Source: Panorpa germanica (lineage: Eukaryota > Arthropoda > Insecta > Mecoptera > Panorpidae). Taken from it: 64,000 nucleotides of DNA. The notes beneath the pieces are model-generated. The model was not told where the DNA came from, made no database searches, and saw nothing but the letters and a program-made list of their open reading frames with translations. Position 1 is the first letter of the stretch, and every line of letters begins with the position of its first letter. The translations under genes and the position numbers were made by a program. Of this stretch, positions 35,153 to 49,862 are shown piece after piece. The DNA is taken from NCBI GenBank assembly GCA_963678705.1, contig CAVMBN010000201.1, positions 62,001 to 126,000 of the forward strand, given 5' to 3'.

Positions 35153-36251
35153 CACCTAAAGGAGCAGGAGCCGATCACACACACACAGTAGATAGGTACC
35201 ACTTGTGTTGCAAATCAAAATTAACATCTTTGTTAATTAATACGTAGTTCTTCCTTTTTCTGTTAAGTCAGATCTGTCTTGCCAAAAGCAAGGATCATCA
35301 TCTTTGTTTTACTTGAAGATATAGCTATTTTGTGTAGCTTCAAGAAACTACACATTTTATCAAAACATACGTTTACACAACCTTTCGAGTGAGAAACATA
35401 GTCCTCGTCGAATACCATGTTCCAGAGTTGAGGACAACCATTAGTTAGTTGATTCCTTTCATAATACGGTAATCGGTTTGTAAAATTAATGTTTGACAAT
35501 GAATATAATTCTTTATAGTGCAGTTGACGTTCCTAGAGATTTTTCCGGCCTAATTCTTCAAAGGGCACTTGGCCACCAGACATTATTAAAGGCACTCTGA
35601 AATTTCTATAAATTCTATATAGTATTAAAATATGCGACAAGTTATGTTTTTTTTGCGTTATCTTGGTATAGTGTAATTGTTCATGAACAATCAGTCACAA
35701 TTTTCAAGAAAACCATATTTATTGTTTACTTATAACAATGAATACACTCTCTTTATTATATGAAACTCGCTTTTATACGAGTATAAACTAATTGTTATGT
35801 ATTAATATTATTTATAGTTAATGTTATTTGACTTACTTGATAGTGAGCAGCAACCTTTTGTTTTCCGTATATTTGTAGTGTTTATATGAAGTCTTTCTTA
35901 TATAGGTCTACAGATTTCTTGAATTTCTTAACCAGTTGATGTTTTAGCACTAACACTACCTTAATTATTATTAATTTCTTTGTCTATCGCACTTATTATT
36001 GTTTTATCTTAAAAACGACAAAATAAAAGTTTTAAGGTTATTTTCATAAGACCGCGTGTACGCGTGATATATATATTTAGTTATATTTTTCAACACTGGT
36101 TTTTAACTGTCAAACATTTTTAAAAACACTTATTTTATAGTAAATTAGCACAATATTAAAATAAACTTAAACACTTTTCGTTAGAAGAAGTAATTATATA
36201 ATATATTTAATTTTTTTCCGTAATTAATTTCTCACTTTTAATCACTTTTTT
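35153..36251. repeat. Satellite unit 18, short type c
   Basis: 1099 bp. Last unit of the first 9092-bp copy. Carries a 78-codon minus-strand frame. Confidence 0.95.
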
Positions 36252-37353
36252 CACCTAAAGTAGCAGATGCCGATCGAACACACACACAGTAGATAGGTAC
36301 CACTTGTGTTGCAAATCAAAATTAACGTTTTTGTTAACCAATATATATTTCTTCCTTTTTCTGTTAAGTCCCATCTGTCTTGCCAAAGGCAAGGATCATC
36401 ATCTTTGTTTTAATTGAAGATATAGTTATTTTGTGTAGCTTCAAGAAACTACACATTTTATCAAAACATACGTTTACACAACCTTTCGAGTGAGAAACAC
36501 AGTGCTCGTCGAATACCTTGTCCAGAGTTGAGGACAACCATTAGATAGTTGCCTCTTTTCATGGAACTGTAATCGGTTTGTAAAATTAATGTTTAACAAT
36601 GAATATAGTTCTCCATAGTGCAGTAGACGTTCCTAGAGATTTTTGCCGGCCTAATTCTTTGAAGGGCACTTGGCCACCAGACATTATTTAAGGCACCCTG
36701 GAATTTCTATAAATTCTATATAGTATTATAATATGCGACAAGTTATGTTTTTTTTTGCGTTATCTTGGTATAGTGTGATTATTTATAACCAATCAGTCAC
36801 AATTTTTAAGAAAACCATATATATTGTTTACTTATAACAATTAATACACTCTCTTTATTATATGAAACTCGCTTTTATACGAGTATAAACTAATTGTTAT
36901 GTATTATTATTATTTATAGTTAATGTTATTTGACTTACTTGATAGTGAGCAGCAACCTTTTGTTTTCCGTATATTTGTAGTGTTTATAAGAAGTCTTTCT
37001 TATATAGGTCTACAGATTTCTTGAATTTCCTAACCAGTTGATGTTTTAGCACTTACGCTAACCTAATTATTATCAATTTCTTTGTCTATCGCACTTATTA
37101 TTGTTTTATCTCAAAAACGACAAAGTTACAGTTTTGAGGTTATTTTCATAAGATTGCGTGTACGCGTCATTTATATAATTATTTATATTTTTCAACACTG
37201 GTTTGCAACTGTCAAACATTTTTAAAAACATTTATTTTAGATTAAATTAGCACAATATTAAAATAAACTTAAATACTTTTTGTTAGAAGAAGTATTTATA
37301 TAATATATTTAACTTTTTTCCGTAATTAATTTCTTACTTTTAATCACTTTTTT
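36252..37353. repeat. Satellite unit 19, short type b
   Basis: 1102 bp. Twin of unit 11 and first unit of the second block copy. Confidence 0.95.
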
Positions 37354-38526
37354 CACCTAAAGTAGCAGGAGCCGATAACACACACACAGTAGATAGGTAC
37401 CACTTGTGTTGCAAATCAAAATTAACGTCTTTGTTAACCAATATATAGTTTTTCCTTTTTCTGTTAAGTCCCATCTGTCTTGCTAAAGGCAAGGATCATC
37501 ATCTTTGTTTTATTTGAAGATATAGCCATTTTGTGTAGCTTCATGAAACTACACATTTTATCTATAGAAGCTAAAGAACGCTTTCTAGTTGTTCTATACT
37601 ATTTGCACCGACAAGGATCACTTTATCATTGGACAAAACATACGTTTACACAACTTTTCGAGTAAGAAACACAGTCCTCGTCGAATACCATGTTCCAGAG
37701 TTGAGGACAACCATTAGATAGTTGCCTCTTTTCATGAACGGTAATCGGTTTGTAAAATTAATGTTTAACAATGAATATAGTTCTCTATAGGGCAGTAGAC
37801 GTTCCTAGAGATTTTTGCCGGCCTAAATCTTCAAAGGGCACTTGGCCACCAGACAATATTAAAGGCACTCTGGAATTTCTATAAATTCTATATAGTATTA
37901 TAATATGCGACAAGTTATGTTTTTTTTTTGGGTTATCTTGGTATAGTGTGATTGTTCATGAACAATCAGTCACAATTTTCAAGAAAACCATATATATTGT
38001 TTACTTATAATAATTAATACACTCTCTTTATTATATGAAACTCGCTTTTATACGAGTATAAACTAATTGTTATGTATTAATATTATTTATAGTTAATGTT
38101 ATTTGACTTACTTAATAGTGAGCAGCAACCTTTTGTTTTCCGTATATTTGTAGTGTTTATATGAAGTCTTTCTTATATAGGTCTACAGATTTCTTGAATT
38201 TCCTAACCAGTTGATGTTTTAGCACTAACACTAACCTAATTATTATCAATTTCTTTGTCTATCGCACTTATTATTGTTTTATCTTAAAAACGACAAAATA
38301 ACAGTTTTAAGGTTATTTTCATAAGACCGCGTGTACGCGTGATATATATATTTAGTTATATTTTTCAACACTGGTTTTTAACTGTCAAACATTTTTAAAA
38401 ACACTTATTTTATAGTAAATTAGCACAATATTAAAATAAACTTAAATACTTTTCGTTAGAAGAAGTATTTATATAATATATTTAATTTTATTCCGTAATT
38501 AATTTCTCACTTTTAATCACTTTTTT
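37354..38526. repeat. Satellite unit 20, type A
   Basis: 1173 bp. Twin of unit 12. Confidence 0.95.
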
Positions 38527-39625
38527 CACCTAAAGGAGCAGGAGCCGATTACACACACACAGTAGATAGGTACCACTTGTGTTGCAAATCAAAATTAACG
38601 TCTTTGTTAATTAATATGTAGTTCTTCCTTTTTCTGGTAAGTCAGATCTGTCTTGCCAAAAGCAAGGATCATCATCTTTGTTTTACTTGAAGATATAGCT
38701 ATTTTGTGTAGCTTCAAGAAACTACACATTTTATCAAAACATACGTTTACACAACCTTTCGAGTGAGAAACACAGTCCTCGTCGAATACCATGTTCCAGA
38801 GTTGAGGACAACCATTAGATAGTTGATTCCTTTCATAATACGGTAATCGGTTTGTAAAATTAATGTTTGACAACGAATATAACTCTTTATAGTGCAGTTG
38901 ACGTTCCTAGAGATTTTTCCGGCCTAATTCTTCAAAGAGCACTTGGCCACCAGACATTATTAAAGGCACCCTGGAATTTCTATAAATTCTATATAGTATT
39001 AAAATATGCGACAAGTTATGTTTTTTTTTGCGTTATCTTGGTATAGTGTGATTGTTCATGAACAATCAGTCACAATTTTCAAGAAAACCATATATATTGT
39101 TTACTTATAACAATTAATACACTCTCTTTATTATATGAAACTCGCTTTTATACGAGTATAAACTAATTGTTATGTATTAATATTATTTATAGTTAATGTT
39201 ATTTGACTTACTTGATAGTGAGCAGCAACCTTTTGTTTTCTGTATATTTGTAGTGTTTATATGAAGTCTTTCTTATATAGGTCTACAGATTTCTTGAATT
39301 TCCTAACCAGTAATGTTTTAGCACTAACGCTAACCTAATTATTATCAATTTCTTTGTCTATCGCACTTATTATTGTTTTATCTCAAAAACGACAAAGTTA
39401 CAGTTTTGAGGTTATTTTCATAAGATTGCGTGTACGCGTCATATATATAATTATTTATATTTTTTAACACTGGTTTCCAACTGTCAAACATTTTTAAAAA
39501 CATTTATTTTAGAGTAAATTAGCACAATATTAAAATAAACTTAAATACTTTCTGTTAGAAGAAGTAATTATATAATATATTTAACTTTTTTCCGTAATTA
39601 ATTTCTCACTTTTAATCACTTTTTT
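38527..39625. repeat. Satellite unit 21, short type c
   Basis: 1099 bp. Twin of unit 13. Confidence 0.95.
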
Positions 39626-40796
39626 CACCTAAAGTAGCAGGAGCCGATAACACACACACAGTAGATAGGTACCACTTGTGTTGCAAATCAAAATTAACGT
39701 CTTTGTTAACCAATATATAGTTCTTCCTTTTTCTGTTAAGTCCCATCTGTCTTGCCAAAGGCAAGGATCATCATCTTTGTTTTATTTGAAGATATAGCCA
39801 TTTTGTGTAGCTTCATGAAACTACACATTTTATCTATAGAAGCTATAGAACGCTTTCTAGTTGTTCTATACTATTTGCACCGACAAGGATCACTTTATCA
39901 TTGGGCAAAACATACGTTTACACAACTTTTCGAGTAAGAAACACAGTCCTCGTCGAATACCATGTTCCAGAGTTGAGGACAACCATTAGATAGTTGCCTC
40001 TTTTCATGAACGGTAATCGGTTTGTAAAATTAATGTTTAACAATGAATATAGTTCTCTATAGGGCAGTAGACGTTCCTAGAGATTTTTGCCGGCCTAAAT
40101 CTTCAAAGGGCACTTGGCCACCAGACAATATTAAAGGCACTCTGGAATTTCTATAAATTCTAAATAGTATTATAATATGCGACAAGTTATTTTTTTTTTT
40201 GCGTTATCTTGGTATAGTGTGATTGTTCATGAACAATCAGTCACAATTTTTTAAAAAACCATATATATTGTTTACTTATAACAATTAATACACTCTCTTT
40301 ATTATATGAAACTCGCTTTTATACGAGTATTAAACTAATTGTTATGTATTAAAATTATTTATAGTTAATGTTATTTGACTTACTTGATAGTGAGCAGCAA
40401 CCTTTTGTTTTCCGTATATTTGTAGTGTTTATATGAAGTCTTTCTTATATAGGTCTACAGATTTCTTGAATTTCCTAACCAGTTGATGTTTTAGCACTAA
40501 CACTAACCTAATTATTATCAATTTCTTTGTCTATCGCACTTATTATTGTTTTATCTTAAAAACGACAAAATAACAGTTTAGGGTTATTTTTATAAGACCG
40601 CGTGTACGCGTGATATATATATTTAGTTATATTTTTCAACACTGGTTTTTAACTGTCAAACATTTTTAAAACACTTATTTTATAGTAAATTAGCACAATA
40701 TTAAAATAAACTTAAACACTTTTCGTTAGAAGAAGTAATTATATAATATATTTAATTTTTTTCCGTAATTAATTTCTCACTTTTAATCACTTTTTT
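39626..40796. repeat. Satellite unit 22, type A
   Basis: 1171 bp. Twin of unit 14; its right half is closer to unit 10 (acagtttagggtt). Confidence 0.95.
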
Positions 40797-41898
40797 CACC
40801 TAAAGTAGCAGATGCCGATCGAACACACACACAGTAGATAGGTACCACTTGTGTTGCAAATCAAAATTAACGTTTTTGTTAACCAATATATAGTTCTTCC
40901 TTTTTCTGTTAAGTCCCATCTGTCTTGCCAAAGGCAAGGATCATCATCTTTGTTTTAATTGAAGATATAGTTATTTTGTGTAGCTTCAAGAAACTACACA
41001 TTTTATCAAAACATACGTTTACACAACCTTTCGAGTGAGAAACACAGTCCTCGTCGAATACCTTGTCCAGAGTTGAGGACAACCATTAGATAGTTGCCTC
41101 TTTTCATGGAACGGTAATCGGTTTGTAAAATTAATGTTTAACAATGAATATAGTTCTCCATAGTGCAGTAGACGTTCCTAGAGATTTTTGCCGGCCTAAT
41201 TCTTCGAAGGGCACTTGGCCACCAGACATTATTTAAGGCACCCTAGAATTTCTATAAATTCTATATAGTATTATAATATGCGACAAGTTATGTTTTTTTT
41301 TGCGTTATCTTGGTATAGTGTTATTATTTATAACCAATCAGTCACAATTTTTAAGAAAACCATATATATTGTTTACTTATAACAATTAATACACTCTCTT
41401 TATTATATGAAACTCGCTTTTATACGAGTATAAACTAATTGTTATGTATTAATATTATTTATAGTTAATGTTATTTGACTTACTTGATAGTGAGCAGCAA
41501 CCTTTTGTTTTCCGTATATTTGTAGTGTTTATAAGAAGTCTTTCTTATATAGGTCTACAGATTTCTTGAATTTCCTAACCAGTTGATGTTTTAGCACTAA
41601 CGCTAACCTAATTATTATCAATTTCTTTGTCTATCGCACTTATTATTGTTTTATCTCAAAAACGACAAAGTTACAGTTTTGAGGTTATTTTCATAAGATT
41701 GCGTGTACGCGTCATATATATAATTATTTATATTTTTCAACACTGGTTTCCAACTGTCAAACATTTTTAAAAACATTTATTTTAGATTAAATTAGCACAA
41801 TATTAAAATAAACTTAAATACTTTTTGTTAGAAGAAGTATTTATATAATATATTTAACTTTTTTCCGTAATTAATTTCTCACTTTTAATCACTTTTTT
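40797..41898. repeat. Satellite unit 23, short type b
   Basis: 1102 bp. With unit 24 it forms the extra dimer that makes the second block longer than the first. Confidence 0.95.
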
Positions 41899-43070
41899 CA
41901 CCTAAAGTAGCAGGAGCCGATAACACACACACAGTAGATAGGTACCACTTTTGTTGCAAATCAAAATTAACGTCTTTGTTAACCAATATATAGTTCTTCC
42001 TTTTTCTGTTAAGTCCCATCTGTCTTGCTAAAGGCAAGGATCATCATCTTTGTTTTATTTGAAGATATAGCCATTTTGTGTAGCTTCATGAAACTACACA
42101 TTTTATCTATAGAAGCTAAAGAACGCTTTCTAGTTGTTCTATACTATTTGCACCGACAAGGATCACTTTATCATTGGACAAAACAAACGTTTACACAACT
42201 TTTCGAGTAAGAAACACAGTCCTCGTCGAATACCATGTTCCAGAGTTGAGGACAACCATTAGATAGTTGCCTCTTTTCATGAACGGTAATCGGTTTGTAA
42301 AATTAATGTTTAACAATGAATATAGTTCTCTATAGGGCAGTAGACGTTCCTAGAGATTTTTGCCGGCCTTAATCTTCAAAGGGCACTTGGCCACCAGACA
42401 ATATTAAAGGCACTCTGGAATTTCTATAAATTCTAAATAGTATTATAATATGCGACAAGTTATGTTTTTTTTTGCGTTATCTTGGTATAGTGTGATTGTT
42501 CATGAACAATTAGTCACAATTTTTAAGAAAATTATATATATTGTTTACTTATAACAATTAATACACTCTCTTTATTATATGAAACTCGCTTTTATACGAG
42601 TATTAAACTAATTGTTATGTATTTAAATTATTTATAGTTAATGTTATTTGACTTACTTGATAGTGAGCAGCAACCTTTTGTTTTCCGTATATTTGTAGTG
42701 TTTATATAAAGTCTTTCTTATATTGGTCTACAGATTTCTTGAATTTCCTAACCAGTTGATGTTTTAGCACTAACACTAACCTAATTATTATCAATTTCTT
42801 TGTCTATCGCACTTATTATTGTTTTATCTTAAAAACGACAAAATAACAGTTTTAATGTTATTTTTATAAGACCGCGTGTACGCGTGATATATATATTTAG
42901 TTATATTTTTCAACACTGGTTTTTAACTGTCAAACATTTTTAAAACACTTATTTTATAGTAAATTAGCACAATATTAAAATAAACTTCAACACTTTTCGT
43001 TAGAAGAAGTAATTATATAATATATTTAACTTTTTTCCGTAATTAATTTCTCACTTTTAATCACTTTTTT
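41899..43070. repeat. Satellite unit 24, type A
   Basis: 1172 bp. Private changes acttttgttgc (about 41946), caaaacaaacg (about 42178) and aaaattatat in the otherwise constant aaaaccatat word (about 42529). Confidence 0.95.
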
Positions 43071-44150
43071 TACCTAAAGTAGCAGATGCCGATCGAACAC
43101 ACACACAGTAGATAGGTACCACTTGTGTTGCAAATCAAAATTAACGTTTTTGTTAACCAATATATAGTTCTTCCTTTTTCTGTTAAGTCCCATCATCATC
43201 TTTGTTTTAATTGAAGATATAGTTATTTTGTGTAGCTTCAAGAAACTACACATTTTATCAAAACATACGTTTACACAACCTTTCGAGTGAGAAACACAGT
43301 CCTCGTCAAATACCTTGTCCAGAGTTGAGGACAACCATTAGATAGTTGCCTCTTTTCATGGAACGGTAATCGGTTTGTAAAATTAATGTTTAACAATGAA
43401 TATAGTTCTCCATAGTGCAGTAGACGTTCCTAGAGATTTTTGCCGGCCTAATTCTTCGAAGGGCACTTGGCCACCAGACATTATTTAAGGCACCTTAGAA
43501 TTTCTATAAATTCTATATAGTATTATAATATGCGACAAGTTATGTTTTTTTTTGCGTTATCTTGGTATAGTGTGATTATTTATAACCAATCAGTCACAAT
43601 TTTTAAGAAAACCATATATATTGTTTACTTATAACAATTAATACACTCTCTTTATTATATGAAACTCGCTTTTATACGAGTATAAACTAATTGTTATGTA
43701 TTAATATTATTTATAGTTAATGTTATTTGACTCACTTGATAGTGAGCAGCAACCTTTTGTTTTCCGTATATTTGTAGTGTTTATAAGAAGTCTTTCTTAT
43801 ATAGGTCTACAGATTTCTTGAATTTCCTAACCAGTTGATGTTTTAGCACTAACGCTAACCTAATTATTATCAATTTCTTTGTCTATCGCACTTATTATTG
43901 TTTTATCTCAAAAACGACAAAGTTACAGTTTTGAGGTTATTTTCATAAGATTGCGTGTACGCGTCATATATATAATTATTTATATTTTTCAACACTGGTT
44001 TCCAACTGTCAAACATTTTTAAAAACATTTATTTTAGATTAAATTAGCACAATATTAAAATAAACTTAAATACTTTTTGTTAGAAGAAGTATTTATATAA
44101 TATATTTAACTTTTTTCCGTAATTAATTTCTCACTTTTAATCACTTTTTT
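43071..44150. repeat. Satellite unit 25, short type b, with 22-bp deletion
   Basis: 1080 bp. The cttgcc/ggcaag hairpin and its flanks are gone at about 43192, changing the minus-strand frame. Otherwise a twin of unit 15. Confidence 0.95.
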
Positions 44151-45322
44151 CACCTAAAGTAGCAGGAGCCGATAACACACACACAGTAGATAGGTACCAC
44201 TTGTGTTGCAAATCAAAATTAACGTCTTTGTTAACCAATATATAGTTCTTCCTTTTTCTGTTAAGTCCCATCTGTCTTGCTAAAGGCAAGGATCATCATC
44301 TTTGTTTTATTTGAAGATATAGCCATTTTGTGTAGCTTCATGAAACTACACATTTTATCTATAGAAGCTAAAGAACGCTTTCTAGTTGTTCTATACTATT
44401 TGCACCGACAAGGATCACTTTATCATTGGACAAAACATACGTTTACACAACTTTTCGAGTAAGAAACACAGTCCTCGTCGAATACCATGTTCCAGAGTTG
44501 AGGACAACCATTAGATAGTTGCCTCTTTTCATGAACGGTAATCGGTTTGTAAAATTAATGTTTAACAATGAATATAGTTCTCTATAGGGCAGTAGACGTT
44601 CCTAGAGATTTTTGCCGGCCTTAATCTTCAAAGGGCACTTGGCCACCAGACAATATTAAAGGCACTCTGGAATTTCTATAAATTCTAAATAGTATTATAA
44701 TATGCGACAAGTTATGTTTTTTTTTGCGTTATCTTGGTATAGTGTGATTGTTCATGAACAATCAGTCACAATTTTTAAGAAAACCATATATATTGTTTAC
44801 TTATAACAATTAATACACTCTCTTTATTATATGAAACTCGCTTTTATACGAGTATTAAACTAATTGTTATGTATTTAAATTATTTATAGTTAATGTTATT
44901 TGACTTACTTGATAGTGAGCAGCAACCTTTTGTTTTCCGTATATTTGTAGTGTTTATATAAAGTCTTTCTTATATTGGTCTACAGATTTCTTGAATTTCC
45001 TAACCAGTTGATGTTTTAGCACTAACACTAACCTAATTATTATCAATTTCTTTGTCTATCGCACTTATTATTGTTTTATCTTAAAAACGACAAAATAACA
45101 GTTTTAATGTTATTTTTATAAGACCGCGTGTACGCGTGATATATATATTTAGTTATATTTTTCAACACTGGTTTTTAACTGTCAAACATTTTTAAAACAC
45201 TTATTTTATAGTAAATTAGCACAATATTAAAATAAACTTCAACACTTTTCGTTAGAAGAAGTAATTATATAATATATTTAACTTTTTTCCGTAATTAATT
45301 TCTCACTTTTAATCACTTTTTT
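44151..45322. repeat. Satellite unit 26, type A
   Basis: 1172 bp. Twin of unit 16. Confidence 0.95.
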
Positions 45323-46495
45323 CACCTAAAGTAGCAGGAGCCGATAACACACACACAGTAGATAGGTACCACTTGTGTTGCAAATCAAAATTAACGTCTT
45401 TGTTAACCAATATATAGTTCTTCCTTTTTCTGTTAAGTCCCATCTGTCTTGCTAAAGGCAAGGATTATCATCTTTGTTTTATTTGAAGATATAGCTATTT
45501 TGTGTAGCTTCATGAAACTACACATTTTATCTATAGAAGCTAAAGAACGCTTTCTAGTTGTTCTATACTATTTGCACCGACAAGGATCACTTTATCATTA
45601 GACAAAACATACGTTTACACAACTTTTCGAGTAAGAAACACAGTTCTCGTCGAATACCATGTTCCAGAGTTGAGGACAACCATTAGATAGTTGCCTCTTT
45701 TCATGAACGGTAATCGGTTTGTAAAATTAATGTTTAACAATAAATATAGTTCTCTATAGGGCAGTAGACGTTCCTAGAGATTTTTGCCGGCCTAAATTTT
45801 CAAAGAGCACTTGGCCACCAGACAATATTAAAGGCACTCTGGAATTTCTATAAATTCTATATAGTATTATAATATGCGACAAGTTATGTTTTTTTTTTGG
45901 GTTATCTTGGTATAGTGTGATTGTTCATGAACAATCAGTCACAATTATCAAGAAAACCATATATATTGTTTACTTATAACAATTAATACATTTTCTTTAT
46001 TATATGAAACTCGCTTTTATACGAGTATAAACTAATTGTTATGTAGTAATATTATTTATAGTTAATGTTATTTGACTTACTTGATAGTGAGCAGCAACCT
46101 TTTGTTTTCCGTATATTTGTAGTGTTTATATGAAGTCTTTCTTATATAGGTCTACAGATTTCTTGAATATCCTAACCAGTTGATGTTTTAGCACTAACAC
46201 TAACCTAATTATTATCAATTTCTTTGTCTATCGCACTTATTATTGTTTTATCTTAAAAACGACAAAATAACAGTTTTAAGGTTATTTTCATAAGACCGCG
46301 TGTACGCGTGATATATATATTTAGTTATATTTTTCAACACTGGTTTTTAACTGTCAAACATTTTTAAAAACACTTATTTTATAGTAAATTAGCACAATAT
46401 TAAAATAAACTTAAATACTTTTCGTTAGAAGAAGTATTTATATAATATATTTAATTTTATTCCGTAATTAATTTCTTACTTTTAATCACTTTTTT
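45323..46495. repeat. Satellite unit 27, type A
   Basis: 1173 bp. Twin of unit 17. Confidence 0.95.
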
Positions 46496-47594
46496 CACCT
46501 AAAGGAGCAGGAGCCGATCACACACACACAGTAGATAGGTACTACTTGTGTTGCAAATCAAAATTAACGTCTTTGTTAATTAATATGTAGTTCTTACTTT
46601 TTTTGTTAAGTCAGATCTGTCTTGCCAAAGGCAAGGATCATCATCTTTGTTTTACTTGAAGTTATAGCTATTTTGTGTCGCTTCAAAAAACTACACATTT
46701 TATCAAAACATACGTTTACACAACCTTTCGAGTGAGAAACACAGTCCTCGTCGAATACCATGTTCCAGAGTTGAGGACAACCATTAGATAGTTGATTCCT
46801 TTCATAATACGGTAATCGGTTTGTAAAATTAATGTTTGACAATGAATATAATTCTTTATAGTGCAGTTGACGTTCCTAGAGATTTTTCCGGCCTAATTCT
46901 TCAAAGGGCACTTGGCCACCAGACATTATTAAAGGCACTCTGGAATTTCTATAAATTCTATATAGTATTATAATATGCGACAAGTTATGTTTTTTTTGCG
47001 TCATTTTGGTATAGTGTAATTGTTTATGAACAATCAGTCACAATTTTCAAGAAAACCATATTTATTGTTTACTTATAACAATGAATACACTCTCTTTATT
47101 ATATGAAACTCGCTTTTATACGAGTATAAACTAATTGTTATGTATTAATATTATTTATAGTTAATGTTATTTGACTTACTTGATAGTGAGCAGCAACCTT
47201 TTGTTTTCCGTATATTTGTAGTGTTTATATGAAGTCTTTCTTATATAGGTCTACAGATTTTTTGAATTTCCTAACCAGTTGATGTTTTAGCACTAACGCT
47301 AACCTAATTATTATCAATTTCTTTGTCTATCGCACTTATTATTGTTTTATCTCAAAAACGACAAAGTTACAGTTTTGAGATTATTTTCATAAGATTGCGT
47401 GTACGCGTCATATATATAATTATTTATATTTTTCAACACTGGTTTCCAACTGTCAAACATTTTTAAAAACATTTATTTTAGATTAAATTAGCACAATATT
47501 AAAATAAACTTAAATACTTTTTGTTAGAAGAAGTATTTATATAATATATTTAACTTTTTTCCGTAATTAATTTCTCACTTTTAATCACTTTTTT
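46496..47594. repeat. Satellite unit 28, short type c
   Basis: 1099 bp. Matches unit 18 on the left but has gtgtcgcttcaaaaaac, a gtgtcgc variant also seen in units 32, 34 and 40. Confidence 0.95.
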
Positions 47595-48766
47595 CACCTA
47601 AAGTAGCAGGAGCCGATAACACACACACAGTAGATAGGTACCACTTGTGTTGCAAATCAAAATTAACGTCTTTGTTAACCAATATATAGTTCTTCCTTTT
47701 TCTGTTAAGTCCCATCTGTCTTGCTAAAGGCAAGGATCATCATCTTTGTTTTATTTGAAGATATAGCCATTTTGTGTAGCTTCATGAAACTACACATTTT
47801 ATCTATAGAAGCTAAAGAACGCTTTCTAGTTGTTCTATACTATTTGCACTGACAAGGATCACTTTATCATTGGACAAAACATACGTTTACACAACTTTTC
47901 GAGTAAGAAACACAGTCCTCGTCGAATACCATGTTCCAGAGTTGAGGACAACCATTAGATAGTTGCCTCTTTTCATGAACGGTAATCCGTTTGTAAAATT
48001 AATGTTTAACAATGAATATAGTTCTCTATAGGGCATTAGACGTTCCTAGAGATTTTTGCCGGCCTAAATCTTCAAAGGGCACTTGGCCACCAGACAATAT
48101 TAAAGGCACTCTGGAATTTCTATAAATTCTAAATAGTATTATAATATGCGACAAGTTATGTTTTTTTTTGCGTTATCTTGGTATAGTGTGATTGTTCATG
48201 AACAATCAGTCACAATTTTTAAGAAAACCATATATATTGTTTACTTATAACAATTAATACACTCTCTTTATTATATGAAACTCGCTTTTATACGAGCATA
48301 AACTAATTGTTATGTAGTAATATTATTTATAGTTAATGTTATTTGACTTACTTGATAGTGAGCAGCAACCTTTTGTTTTCCGTATATTTGTAGTGTTTAT
48401 ATGAAGTCTTTCTTATATAGGTCTACAGATTTCTTGAATATCCTAACCAGTTGATGTTTTAGCACTAACACTAACCTAATTATTATCAATTTCTTTGTCT
48501 ATCGCACTTATTATTGTTTTATCTTAAAAACGACAAAATAACAGTTTTAAGGTTATTTTCATAAGACCGCGTGTACGCGTGATATATATATTTAGTTATA
48601 TTTTTCAACACTGGTTTTTAACTGTCAAACATTTTTAAAAACACTTATTTTATAGTAAATTAGCACAATAATAAAATAAACTTAAATACTTTTTGTTAGA
48701 AGAAGTATTTATATAATATATTTAATTTTATTCCGTAATTAATTTCTCACTTTTAATCACTTTTTT
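47595..48766. repeat. Satellite unit 29, type A, mosaic
   Basis: 1172 bp. The left half resembles units 16/26; the right half carries tgtagtaatatt and cttgaatatcc, as in units 17, 27 and 37, so a switch lies near 48300. Confidence 0.95.
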
Positions 48767-49862
48767 CACCTAAAGGAGCAGGAGCCGATCACACACACAC
48801 AGTATATAGGTACCACTTGTGTTGCAAATCCAAATTAACATCTTTGTAAATTAATACGTAGTTCTTCCTTTTTCTGTTAAGTCAGATCTGTCTTGCCAAA
48901 GGCAAGCATCATCTTTGTTTTACTTGAAGATATAGCTATTTTGTGTAGCTTCAAGAAACTACACATTTTATCAAAACATACGTTTACACAACCTTTCGAG
49001 TGAGAAACATAGTCCTCGTCGAATACCATGTTCCAGAGTTGAGGACAACCATTAGATAGTTGATTCCTTTCATAATACAATAATCGGTTTGTAAAATTAA
49101 TGTTTGACAATGAATATAATTCTTTATAGTGCAGTTGACGTTCCTAGAGATTTTTCCGGCCTAATTCTTCAAAGGGCACTTGGCCACCAGACATTATTAA
49201 AGGCACTCTGGAATTTCTATAAATTCTATATAGTATTAAAATATGCGACAAATTATGTTTTTTTTGCGTTATCTTGGTATAGTGTAATTGTTCATGAACA
49301 ATCAGTCACAATTTTCAAGAAAACCATATTTATTGTTTACTTATAACAATGAATACACTCTCTTTATTATATGAAACTCGCTTTTATACGAGTATAAACT
49401 AATTGTTATGTATTAATATTATTTATAGTTAATGTTATTTGACTTACTTGATAGTGAGCAGCAACCTTTTGTTTTCCGTATATTTGTAGTGTTTATATGA
49501 AGTCTTTCTTATATAGGTCTACAGATTTCTTGAATTTCTTAACCAGTTGATGTTTTAGCACTAACACTACCTTAATTATTATTAATTTCTTTATCTATCG
49601 CACTTATTATTGTTTTATCTTAAAAACGACAAAGTTACAGTTTTAAGGTTATTTTCATAAGACAACGTGTACGCGTCATATATATATTTAGTTATATTTT
49701 TCAACACTGGTTTTTAACTGTCAAACATTTTTAAAAACACTTATTTTAGAGTAAATTAGAACAATAATAAAATAAACTTAAATTCATTTCGTTAGAAGAA
49801 GTATTTATATAATATATTTAATTTTTTTCTGTAATTAATTTCTCACTTTTAATCACTTTTTT
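48767..49862. repeat. Satellite unit 30, short type c
   Basis: 1096 bp. A 3-bp deletion (ggcaagcatcatc) keeps the minus-strand frame at 77 codons. Confidence 0.95.

Noticed and set aside
49104..49346. Plus-strand 80-codon frame in c units (also at 57997)
   Set aside because: Spans AT-rich satellite sequence without motif; interrupted in most other units.
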